Assembly (NCBI RefSeq): GCF_000226115.1
Contig: NC_016460.1
Location: 2,728,001-2,792,000 of the forward strand
Origin: Thermothielavioides terrestris NRRL 8126
Lineage: Eukaryota; Ascomycota; Sordariomycetes; Sordariales; Chaetomiaceae
Reading direction: 5' to 3'
Length of the DNA: 64,000 nucleotides
The notes under the pieces: model-generated
Told to the model about the DNA's origin: nothing
What the model saw: only the letters and a program-made list of their open reading frames with translations
Databases searched by the model: none
Part shown: positions 47,016-56,605 of the stretch, piece after piece
How the letters are laid out: the number at the start of each line of letters is the position of its first letter
Numbering within the stretch: the stretch's first letter is position 1
Made by a program: the position numbers and the translations under genes

Positions 47016-49620
47016 TAAATGGTAGTTATAAGCGTAACTTAGGCTAATGCTATATAAGTATATAGCTATAACCGTCGACTCCGAGTATAGGTTCTAAGGA
47101 AGTCTAGCGCCTATAAGTATCGCGATGCTCTTAGTAATAAGTTCTTTACCTATGTATTCTAAACCGCTATTAGGCTCCTTAATATCTAAAGGTATAACCT
47201 CTAAATCAATACCCTACTCCTATGCCCAAAGCTTATACACTATATATCCTTTAATGTCGATGACACTAGTATCGCTATCTTGTCTAATCTTGCAGATAGG
47301 CAACCTAAACTAGCGTTTTACCTAGCGTTCAAAGCAGATAAGCTCATTGTATATATTATTATATATTTTATATATAAGAGGAGTCGCGAAAAGCTTTCTA
47401 TTATACTCGTTTTTGATAACTAGTAGCTAGTTCAAGCCGTTAAACACTCTCGGAAAGTCGAACAGATCCTAAAAGACCCTCTAAAATAGGTATAGTAACG
47501 GCTTCGATAGTAGGCAGCGCGAAATAACCTATTCTACGTATACCTACGTATATACCTTATATTCTAGCCTATGAGGCCTACAAATCTATACACCTCTAGC
47601 GTTCAAAATAAGATACTCTAGCGCCTCTAAACTCAGATAACTAGATCTAATATACTAGAGAGCCGCCAAGTCTTCTCTCTCTAGAAGTAGGTCCTTTAAG
47701 GGCCTGCCCCTCCCAAAGTTCTTTATAACTATAACGTTTATAGTTATAAGTCTAGTAAAGCTTCTAGGGAGTACTCTAAGTGTATTAAAATAAAAGGAAA
47801 GAGCGTTGTATTATAAGAAGGTTAGGTTGAACTTCTCAACTAGTTGCCTAAGTACAATACTTTTCTCTAATGTTCTTTAACGCAACGTATAATCTAGACT
47901 ATAGTACCAAGCGCTCTATACTTAGAGGCGTCTCTTAGAGACAATATTAATATAAAAGCCTTTTATAATAGTAACGTTGTCTATAACAAAGTCTTTAGTA
48001 TTTAAGCTATATATATTATTTAAAATATTCTTAATAATTTATTTGCTATAGCTAGAGATTAGGAAGGATATAGTACTAGCCTCAATAGTTTTACCGCTTA
48101 TCTCAACAAATGTACTAGGGACAAGGAGAGCCCTATTATTAACGAGATTGACTACTCTACAATTATTAAATAGGATATACTTACTAAGTAGATATAGGCT
48201 AAACTTAAGAGATATAAATACGCTATATACTCCTTTAAACTCATTTACGATTACTAGATTGATAACAATATATACCTAGAGCGCTCCTAGAAATAAAGGA
48301 CCTATACTACTATTGGAACTAGTAGCCTTAGCGTTTAACAATATATTTTAGATCTTCTAGCTAAACTTCTAAAGCTCTATTCGAAGGTCATTCCAACGCT
48401 TCTTAGCGAATCGTTAGTATACTATATTCACTACGTCGCTTAAGAGCGTTATACTATTTAGAGATTCCCCTATTAGAGTATACCGAAGTTGCCGATATTC
48501 TAAGGGAAACTACTAATAGCGAAAAGTCTTTAGCTTATATAGGTAGTCACAGTTCTTCTTACACTTCTAACTACCCTTCTAACCGTTCTACGCTCCTAGA
48601 AGCACAAGGTAGGTTCTAGGCTTCAGATAAACCACCGCTTTAGCCTAGAGGATTACTTTAAACGAAAGAGCCAAGTCGAGGAGAGTTAGTCCCTTCCTAC
48701 CTAGCTTCTTAGCTACGCTAATGTCCTTTAACGTATAAGTCGCCTATTTAGGATCTAAGCGCTTCTATATAGTCTTGAGGAATATAGTAATAGCTATCGC
48801 GTTAGTGACTACAGTAATATTAGTCGCCCTTGTACAATAGAGGACTAAAATATATTTAAGAATCTAGGTCCTAGGTTCAACGCTACTCTAGCTACCTTTA
48901 GTAAGTATAGCTATATACTCCTCTATAAACGCAATGAAGGTAGTGCTATTAGAAAGTACAATAATCTTATATAGTGTCTAGATAAACCTATATATACTAG
49001 TAATATTCTTTGCCTCTATAATATCGTATATAGTATAGGCATAGTAGTCGCTAACAGATATATTGATCATCTTATAAAGCTTGTTAACTATATAGAACAC
49101 TATAATATCGATAGTAGATTTTAAGAACGTTTTATAAAGCTTAAGAAACTTATAGCGAATCTCCTCCTTAGTAGGCTTAATTGACTAAGGTTCCTTGCTA
49201 TAGGTATTAGGGTCAAAGGCCTTCTAGTTTTACAGTGTAGTATACTACGCCTAAAGATAGCGATCCTAGACCGTTTAACGAGCAACACCCTAGGTAGGCT
49301 ATATAGGAAGGCTAAGCATCTTAGCCTCTATAGCAAGCGTAGTGTCTAGGTCGATAATATACCAAATATACAAGTTATTAGCCTCTTAGCGAACAACAAA
49401 GATCTATCTTAGCTAGTCCTTAGGACTATCGAGGGCTAGAAGCGCTATAATAGCAATGGTGACGGTCTTCTCAGTTTCAAATAGCATCTTAAAGTAGACT
49501 AAGGTATACTACGTTGTTTAGACTGAACGATAGAGGTAATATAAACTTATAGGAGTTATTAACGATCGAGAAGACTTAAAGTGGTTATAGAAGAAAAGAA
49601 GAAGGATAGCCCTAACTAGG
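47016..49620 (-). pseudogene. Copia gag and 5' pol remnant
   Basis: This minus-strand, RIP-broken coding region lies between the primer-binding site and the small-element insertion, where gag, protease and the start of integrase should be. Protein-like but degenerate stretches occur, for example near 48,350-48,600. I could not fix individual domains, so the call rests mainly on position. Confidence 0.55.
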
Positions 49621-49641
49621 CTACACCGCTATTATAAGTGT

Positions 49642-49664
49642 TGTACACGAACCGGGCTCATAAC
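49642..49664 (-). promoter_or_regulatory. Half-tRNA-Met primer-binding site of the copia element
   Basis: Plus-strand GAACCGGGCTCATAAC abuts the 5' LTR. GGG-CTCATAA is the anticodon stem and loop (anticodon CAT) of initiator tRNA-Met, so the primer would be the 5' half of the tRNA, ending in the anticodon loop. This is the defining feature of hemiviruses such as Drosophila copia. Confidence 0.7.
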
Positions 49665-49846
49665 TAAGAAGAGCAGCGAAATAGGGCTATATAGGATGCA
49701 GAGACATATGTATTGAGAGAGGTGCTCCTCTTATACAAAGTAGGAGGAGCATCGAGGTCTATATACATATATAGGCAGAGCTAGTATATACCCCCTAAGT
49801 GGAGGGAGCTTGGCAGATAGAGTCACGTACACACTAGCTCGCGACA
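49665..49846 (-). repeat. 182-bp LTR (5' LTR of copia element)
   Basis: It pairs with 26786-26967 and is followed by the GCTAG duplication. Confidence 0.92.
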
Positions 49847-49851
49847 GCTAG

Positions 49852-51704
49852 TCTATAAACTTATTCTCCAAGTCCCTCTATCTTTCCTAAAAGGCACCCT
49901 CATCGCTAGTATAGACTATAGCGCGCTAGACACAGAGAAACCTATCTACATTGTTAACCTATTTATATAACGAACCTATAAGCGCCTTGCTATTAAGCTA
50001 TAGTAACTGGCTATTCAATATAGTTATATCCAAATGCTAGTGGTAGTTATCTACATTAAGAAGGCGTATAGCCACCTCTTGCGATACCTTGTCAAAATTA
50101 GCGATGTTGATAAATATATCGCTATCGTCGTCGTCGTCGTCGTTACGTAAGTAGCTCCCATCGCTACCCTTCTCTCCTAGGGCAGTGCCTTCTAGTGGAC
50201 TGTTCCATTTCTTCTTAGTGTTAAAGGCAACATTCTTTATAATATACTATATACAAATCTAGTACTAGATATTATTGTTAAAGATCTTCCTATATACCTT
50301 CTTAAATACTTTATTGTAATCTAAGATAATAACGTAGAGATATTCGATTTTATAAATCTAGAGGAACTCCTATAAGACTATAAGAACCTATATAAAATAG
50401 TCCTCCTTCTTACCGCTTAGTAAGCAATATACAATGTTGAAGGTTGTATAGAGGTTAGTTACGCTATAGATCTAAAGGAGTAGTATATCAAAGATGTTGA
50501 CCTTATAAGTATAGTCGAGTGACTACAACTCAAGGTTCTTCTTCTATAGGTCAAAGCACTAATCGTAGGTCTAGAAGATACATTCAACTAGGCCGTTTTA
50601 CAAGCCGCCTTCGCAATATAGTCGATAGTAGATATTATCCTTCGTCCTTAGTACAAAGAGGAACTGTTGTATAGCTAACAACGGCCCTGCCTTATATACC
50701 TATACAACGTATATTTCGTTAAAGACGTCTTACCTAGTGAGCTTGATACTAGGGAATTCTAGCTATACTACAATAGTAATATTTAAATAGGTTAGTCGCA
50801 GTTGCTAGGTATACTATAAGATACTAGTAACGATATAGGTATTATAGTCCTTACGTCGATAGGCTAGAAAAAGCCCTACTATTTCTAAATAAAGCGGGTA
50901 GTTGTAGATGGATTTTACTACTTCGAAGTGCTAGAGTCCATTGTACTTACGACGAAGTGCCTTTGCTAACTAGGTACAATCTTTCTTTGTCGACGAGGTA
51001 TTCTATATACCTCTCTTAGGCTAGGACTTAACGGCTTTGCTCTTGCAATACCGTAGATCAATATGCCTAATCTCCCTAGTACAATCGGGTATAGAGCGGC
51101 ATTTGAAGATAGCGAAGCTATAGCGCTGTACAAGGTCTTTAGCGACGTTGATAAGGCTGTTAGACGATAGCTTAGGTTCGATAGTAAGGCAAGGCGCATT
51201 GGGAGCAGGCGATATAGCTAGCGATACAGAGGGCGATGGGCAGGGCGATATAGCTGGCAACGTAGAGGGCGATGCGTAGGGCGATATAGCTAGCGATGTG
51301 GCTAGCGATGTAGAGGGCGATACAGAGGGCGATACGGCTAGCAATATAGAGGGCGATACGCAAGGCGATACGGCTAGCGATACGGCTAGCGATACAGAGG
51401 GCGATATGTAAAGCGATATAGCTGGCAATGCAGAGGGCGATGCGCAGGGCGATATGGCTAGCGATGCGGCTAGCGATGTAGAGGGCGATGTAGAGGGCGA
51501 TACGGCTAGCAACGCAGAGGGCGATGTGTAGGGCGATACAGCTAGCAATGCAGAGGGCGATGTGCAGGGCGATACGGCTAGCGATGCGGCTGGCGATGCG
51601 TAGGGCGATACAGCTGGCGATGTGGCTGGCGATGCAGTGGGCCTCGAAGCCCTGTAGCCTTCGAGGGCGGCGAGGTTGGCGATGGCTTCGTTCGGTGGCG
51701 ACAT
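49852..51704 (-). pseudogene. MULE transposase remnant, N-terminal part and core
   Basis: The frame opens at an ATG (51704) only 26 bases inside the right inverted repeat. About 150 residues of (S/A)P-rich repeats (ASPSALLAVSP type) come first, then FKCRSIPDCTREIRHIDLR, a first RIP stop at 51021, and a catalytic core. Near 50,225-50,340 the minus strand reads YVIILDYNKVFKKVYRKIF then ICI.YIIKNVAFNTKKKW, equivalent to the D(C/Y)..A..........LC.WHI.KN block of MULE transposases. The frame continues across the copia insertion into 26780-25840. Confidence 0.7.
51200..51660. repeat. 12-bp-periodic tandem repeat in the transposase 5' region
   Basis: Units such as GAGGGCGATRYGGCTAGCGA repeat for about 460 bases with 12-, 24- and 36-base periods. 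On the minus strand each 12 bases encode xxSP or similar. It spans an open frame with no RIP stop. Confidence 0.85.
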
Positions 51705-51729
51705 TGGTATGTACCTCTTTCTGTGGCGA

Positions 51730-51843
51730 TATGCCGGATAGGGAGCGTGGCGATGCGTACTATAAAATTTTAGTGGTGACGTACGGACCGTCCCTAGTAG
51801 GTAGTGGAAATAAAAAATCTGCGTAGTGGATTTAAAAAAGTCG
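51730..51843 (-). repeat. MULE right terminal inverted repeat (114 bp)
   Basis: Reverse complement of 25103-25216 apart from a few transitions. It ends TTTAAAAAAGTCG at 51843. Confidence 0.9.
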
Positions 51844-51851
51844 CGACGGCA
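51844..51851. repeat. Candidate 8-bp target-site duplication, right copy (MULE)
   Basis: CGACGGCA, matching 25095-25102. Confidence 0.75.
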
Positions 51852-52499
51852 CGACGCTTTGACTATTGTTACCTGAGATAGTTAACTGACGACTTGAAAT
51901 GAAATCAGCGCAACCTGGTGTAAGCACCACTCAACCGCGCAGGGAGGAAGGCTTGTGTTGATCCCTAGGGGGGGTTTTTACAGCAGAATCGGCCTCTCAA
52001 CCGGAGAGGCCAGCCAAGGCAATGTAATCCTTTCACAAAGTTTTTTCAAGAAGGCACGAGGGATTTCCAGAGCGGGAGCATCCCCCCTGCCGGGACAATG
52101 AATGCAAACATTCGGTGCTATTGCTCCTCCTACCGAGAGAGAGGTAACTACAGCAACGCACAGGAGTCAGTACACCAACGCGGTGTACGTATACACAACT
52201 CATCCACAAACCACAATCTTCCAAAAATGCCCTTTTTAGTTGCTGCTCGTTCGCTCCAAGGAACGTTTTCATACGTCTTCGATGTCTTGTAGAAACACAG
52301 GCAGGCATGCAGCAGTAGGGAGAGGCAGAAGACGGGTCCGGTGAGCTCCCCAAGTGATGACAGCAGCAACCAGGCCCCGGACGGACACACACTAGGCCGA
52401 CCGGCAGAGAAGAGAAGAGAGCGTTCTCTGATTCGCTCCGAAGTGGAAACGAGCAGAAGAGACGGTGCGCCTGACAGAGGCTAGCTAAGAAGAAGCAGC
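51852..52499. other. Intergenic: HEM1 3' flank
   Basis: 648 bases of normal composition between the MULE and the HEM1 stop, probably including the HEM1 3' UTR. No gene or RNA seen. Confidence 0.45.
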
Positions 52500-54502
52500 C
52501 TAAGCAGAGACGCTGACGCTCCTCAGCCCCTCCATCTCTCTCTCCAAGAGCCTCTCGGTCAGCCCGCCCGTCAGCGCGGACCCGGAAGCAGCGCGGTTCT
52601 GGAGCGCCCGCTCCGCCTCGGCAGCCTGAAGCAGCATCCGGGCCGCTTCGGCGATGCCCAGCTGCTCGTCGGTCCAGAGCGGCTCGTCGGCCGGCGCATC
52701 CGGCACGCCGACGCCGATGAAGCCACCCTCGGCGGCCCAGTCGCTGGTGCGCTTGATGCCGAGTTCGGTCCAGATGGTCTCGATGGCGTTGACGAGTTCC
52801 TCGCGGTACTCCTTGGTGTGGCCTGGCGTCGGCGTGATGCGCAGGCGCTCCTGGCCGACGGGCACCGTCGGGTAGTTGATGCTCTGCACGTAGATGCCGT
52901 GGTCCTGCAGCAGCTTGTCGCTCGCTTGCTTGGCCAGTTCGGCATCGCCCACCAAGATGGGCACAATGTGGCTCGGGTTAGGGATCACGGGAATGTCGCG
53001 TTCACGGAGCGCTTCCTTGACGGCGCGCGTGTGCAGCTGCTGCAGGCGGCGGTCGCCCTGGTGCTCCATCTGGTACTCGATGGCTGTGCGGGCACCAGCC
53101 ATGACGGCGGGGGGGAGCGAGGTGGTGAAGATGAAGCCCGGTGCGAGCGAACGGACAGTGTCGACTAGCTTGGCACTGCCGGCAATGTAGCCGCCCACGC
53201 AGCCGTAGGCCTTGCCCAGCGTGCCGGTGATGATGTCGACGCGGTCCATGATGGTGCCGCGAGGTCGCCCCTGAGCGTGCGCCTCGTAGTCGAGGTGCTC
53301 AGCCACGCCCGCGCCGTGCGGGCCGTACATGCCGACCGCGTGAACCTCGTCGAGGAAGGTAATAGCGCCGTACTTCTCGGCAAGGTCGCAAATCTCCTCG
53401 ATCGGGCCGATGGAGCCGCACATGCTGTACACCGACTCGAAAGCAATGATCTTGGGGACGTGGAGAGGCAGCGATGCCAGCTTCTCCTCCAGATCCTGCA
53501 CGTCATTGTGTTTGAAGATGATTTTCCTCGCGCCCGAGTGGCGGATCCCCTGGATCATCGACGCGTGGTTCAGGCTGTCCGAGAGGATGACGCAATCGGG
53601 CATCTTGCTGCCGAGCGTGGCCAGAGTCGCGTCGTTGGCCACGTAGCAGGAGCTGAAGACCAGCGCGGCTTCCTTGGCGTGAAGCTTAGCAATGGTCTGC
53701 TCGAGCTCGACCGCGTGCTTGTTGTGGCCGGAAATGTTGCGCGTGCCGCCAGCGCCGGCACCGTACTCGTCGAGGGTCTCGTGCATGACCTTCAGGACCT
53801 GCGGGTGGCGGCCCATGCCCAGGTAGTCATTGGCGCACCAAACCGTGACCTTTTCTTCCTTGCTAGCCATGTGGGCGCGGGGAAACTCCTTGGCCAGACG
53901 GTTGATGTTGTTGAAGTAGCGGTACGACTTGTCTTTGTGCTTCTTCTCCAGCTCGCGGGCGTAGAAGCCCTCGTAGTCGAACTTGGCCGTATGCGCGCCA
54001 GCCGGGCAGGTGTGCGTGGCAGTCGTAGGGTTGGCGCTGGCGTGCTGCTTAGTCGGAAGGCGAGGAGGCAGCTGGACTGCAAGACGAGCGGCGGATGTCA
54101 GCAGAGGCATTCCTTAAATGCGCATGCGACTGGACGACTGGACGACTAAAACCTACCCTTATCACGGCCGGCGAACACGGAGGAGTCAACGGCTTGGGCC
54201 TCCTGCGCGCTGCTGGTGTGCAGCTTCGCCTTGGCGGTCTTCGCGTGGCCGGGGAACGTGGACATGGCGGCCTTGCCGGAAACGCCAGGGAAGGCAGCGG
54301 CATGGCCAATGCGAGCCGACTGGATGGCCATGGCCTTGCCCATCACCGGGCAGCGGCGGGCAAGCACCTGCAGCTTGGACATGGCGCCGCCGCAGGGGGA
54401 GGTCAATGCCGGAGTGGCCGTTGACATTGCACGGAGCCCCGCGGCAGTGGCATTCCTCATGAAGGGACACACAGCCTTGGACTGGCGCAGAACGGCGTCC
54501 AT
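52500..54502 (-). CDS. HEM1: 5-Aminolevulinate synthase, mitochondrial
   Basis: Two exons (54502-54157, 54076-52500) give 640 residues. The enzyme condenses glycine and succinyl-CoA to 5-aminolevulinate in the mitochondrial matrix, the first step of haem synthesis, using PLP. The N-terminus is a long Ala/Arg/Lys-rich presequence with Cys-Pro pairs at residues 12 (AVCPFM) and 51 (RRCPVM), and a third at 139 (HTCPAG), resembling the haem regulatory motifs of this family. The catalytic domain starts at [55 protein letters not shown] (Asp near 358) and [13 protein letters not shown] (PLP Lys near 404) are all intact. The intron is 80 bases, GT-AG, within the presequence/linker region. The start is the only ATG that opens the presequence. 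Confidence 0.96.
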
Positions 54503-55789
54503 GGTGGTTGAATGGAGTAGACTTGGTCGATTCAATTCAATTGCGATCTTCGCAGCCGGCGTTGTTGGATGGGATGGGATCGAAGCGCACCAAATTTGTC
54601 AACGGATGTCAACAGCGCGGGGGAGGGGTGGTGATTTCCGTTTCGATGTGGCACAAGAGAGCAAGAAGAAATAAGTTATTGCAGAGTTCTTCCTGCGAGA
54701 TCCCAAAGGAAAGGAGAGAAGCTGAGGACAGCGCGCGCAAGAAGAGACACACCGACACACAGCAGAGGATGATGACAGTTTTTGGGGCAGAGGAGAGATG
54801 GAATCATCAGACATTCTTAAGCACTTCCGCGCATGTTCGTTAACGAAGCGAGGCGGGCCCACCTTTCGGTGGATCCATCTACCAAGTAGTCTTTCGGGTT
54901 TCGGTATCTGTCTCCCTTCAATGAAATTCAGGCCATTTTCCGCGCTGCTGCCAATCCGTCTTTTCCTATTGGCTGCGATGCGCTGATGTCTCGCTCCACA
55001 GCCGGGTAAGTCTCTGCAACTGCACGCACCAGGCCCGGTCCATGACTCCGCGGTATTGGAGACAATGCAAGCGTCGGGCAGACGCCAATTGACACATGAA
55101 GAGTATCGGTAGTTCATAGTTGACTGTGATTAATTCACCTCGAGCACCTGACCGCATACAAGCGAAGCAAATGGCTTCTAGAACCCTCTCTCGGCAACTG
55201 TCAGATGCGTTCGTATGGCTTGGAAGAGGTCACTTGAAGGCTCATCGTATAGCTTCCATAGGTCGCAGCATACGGAGGTACAGCACCGCTATGTGAATCC
55301 ACAAACCAAAATCCACCCTCAACCCCCAATTCTCCCAAACCCCATCGTAAAGAAACCCTGAAGAAAATCTCGCAGATGCCACTTGTTCTCAAGCCTGTAT
55401 AGACTCCCCTCCTTCTCGCTCCCACGTCCCTGTGCCCTCCCAGGTTTCAACCCTGCCTCGATGCAGCATATGTACCTCCCCGCCAAAACGCCGCCCGGGA
55501 AAAAAACAACCACAGGGTATTTCGAAGCGGGCAAAAAAAGTGGAATCGGAAATGCTCCCATCTAAGTCAGATCAATAATTTGCGGTGTGTCGGCTGAATC
55601 GCCCGGTCTCGCGTCGCCCCCGCGGTCCTGCGGCGTAACAGGCTGCGACTCCTCTGGTTCCGGAGACGTGATAAACCGCAGGACCCCGCGATGGCCCCTC
55701 TCCCGTGGTGACCCATTCACATCAGCCGACCCCACCGCGTTTCCCCTTCCCTTTCTCGTTTTCGTCGAAATCTGCGCGCGTTTCCGCTG
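54503..55789. other. Intergenic: HEM1 promoter and helicase 3' flank
   Basis: 1,287 bases. The part next to HEM1 is expected to hold its promoter and 5' UTR; the other end holds the 3' UTR of the next minus-strand gene. Short open frames occur on both strands but none looks coding, and no RNA gene was recognised. Confidence 0.45.
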
Positions 55790-56605
55790 TTAGTCGTTTT
55801 GCTCGCAGCTGCGTGAATTGCTCTTCTTGGTGCCAATGCATACACTCAGATCGGCCTTGGTTGTCCAAACTCGCTGCTTGAACTCGGCTTCGGTCATGCT
55901 GTTGAGTGACGTCGTGATGCCATCCATCTCCATCCTCGTCAGGGACGCGAGCTGCGCAGGTTCTAGGTACCCGGCGAGCATCGCCTCGGCGAACCTCGGA
56001 TTGCGCGTGCATTTTTCCAGGTTCTGCATCTTGTCCATCCAGGGGAGATGCTCTGTTTTGTTTCGCGCCAACACTCCATTCACCCGGCTGATTAGCTCCT
56101 GAGGATGGCACCGTACGTGACGTCCTTCTTGGCACAACCGCCTATGAACACTCGCCAGATTCGGGAACTCGAGAACCGGGGCACCGGCTGTTATTGGTGA
56201 CAGGGTGGTCGCGCTGCCTAACGTCGGCGCGCCGCTTGGAGATGCCGAAGACGACGGTTCCTGTGCAGCTTTGAAATGTGAACCTGCGCCAAGGATGGGT
56301 TGCGGCCCCGCGGCCCTCGGGCTCTGAATCAGGGTGTTATTCGACCCGCTTTGGTCTGGCGCCGTGACGGGCTGCGCCACGGTCGCGTTGGCTGGACTGG
56401 GTAGAGGCTGGGCGAGCGCTGGCAACGCGGGGGTGGAAGTCGTGGTATGATGCGGGACCGGGGTCCTAGCGCTGACTAGAGGTGCGTCAGAGGTGAGCGT
56501 CAGTGCTTGCTGCTGAGGAAGACTGTCGAGTCGGGGGAGACTCGGGAGGGACGGGGGCTCCAGGAACCACGACGGGAAGCGATGGCTCTGGGTTGCGCTT
56601 CTCCC
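55790..56605 (-). CDS. Probable C-terminal exon of the adjacent SNF2 helicase gene
   Basis: A minus-strand frame is open from about 56605 to a TAA at 55792-55790, overlapping the end of the helicase frame in the +1 frame and lacking any ATG before residue-level similarity begins. It encodes a Pro/Ser/Thr-rich linker and then a compact region (SVHRRLCQEGRHVRCHPQEL, NLEKCTRNPRFAEAMLAGYL, EPAQLASLTRMEMDGITTSL). The absence of a start, the same strand and the overlap suggest it is joined to the helicase by an intron near 56,450-56,600, with CAG or TAG acceptors available (for example TCTAG near 56,475), but I could not fix the donor. The alternative is a separate small gene with a later ATG. Confidence 0.5.
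   Translation of the reverse strand, partial: GRSATQSHRFPSWFLEPPSLPSLPRLDSLPQQQALTLTSDAPLVSARTPVPHHTTTSTPALPALAQPLPSPANATVAQPVTAPDQSGSNNTLIQSPRAAGPQPILGAGSHFKAAQEPSSSASPSGAPTLGSATTLSPITAGAPVLEFPNLASVHRRLCQEGRHVRCHPQELISRVNGVLARNKTEHLPWMDKMQNLEKCTRNPRFAEAMLAGYLEPAQLASLTRMEMDGITTSLNSMTEAEFKQRVWTTKADLSVCIGTKKSNSRSCEQND

Larger units (their letters stand above)
26786..49846 (-). mobile_element. Ty1/copia element (hemivirus-type priming) with three insertions inside
   Basis: Two 182-bp LTRs (26786-26967 and 49665-49846) and a perfect 5-bp target duplication GCTAG (26781-26785, 49847-49851) define the element. With the gypsy and two small LTR elements removed it is about 7,548 bp. Pol reads on the minus strand: reverse-transcriptase YIDD at 37184-37195, an integrase-to-RT segment at 39740-40234, and the copia-type end LTKVLTR.KFKHFRELL at 28681-28733. 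The primer-binding site next to the right LTR and a polypurine tract (CCCCCCT on plus, 26970-26976) next to the left LTR agree with that orientation. An extra 1.7 kb lies between pol and the 3' LTR. Confidence 0.9.
25103..51843 (-). mobile_element. Mutator-like element (MULE) enlarged by nested insertions
   Basis: A class II transposon with 114-bp terminal inverted repeats (25103-25216 and 51730-51843) and an 8-bp candidate target duplication. Removing the copia insertion and its 5-bp duplication leaves about 3,675 bp, a normal size for an autonomous fungal MULE. Transposase remnants lie on the minus strand in both arms: the DD-C-x2-WH-type core in the right arm and the region corresponding to RVEGxHxxLK in the left arm. 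Fungal MULEs such as Hop are the closest known type. Coding parts are RIP-damaged while the inverted repeats are largely spared. Confidence 0.85.

Noticed and set aside
25095..51851. Giant Starship-type element or centromere
   Set aside because: The AT-rich block resolves into ordinary transposons with matching target duplications; no tyrosine-recombinase captain or cargo genes were seen, and no unassigned satellite core remains.
52571..54309. Long open frames overlapping HEM1 on both strands
   Set aside because: They are GC-rich shadows of the 5-aminolevulinate synthase reading frame.
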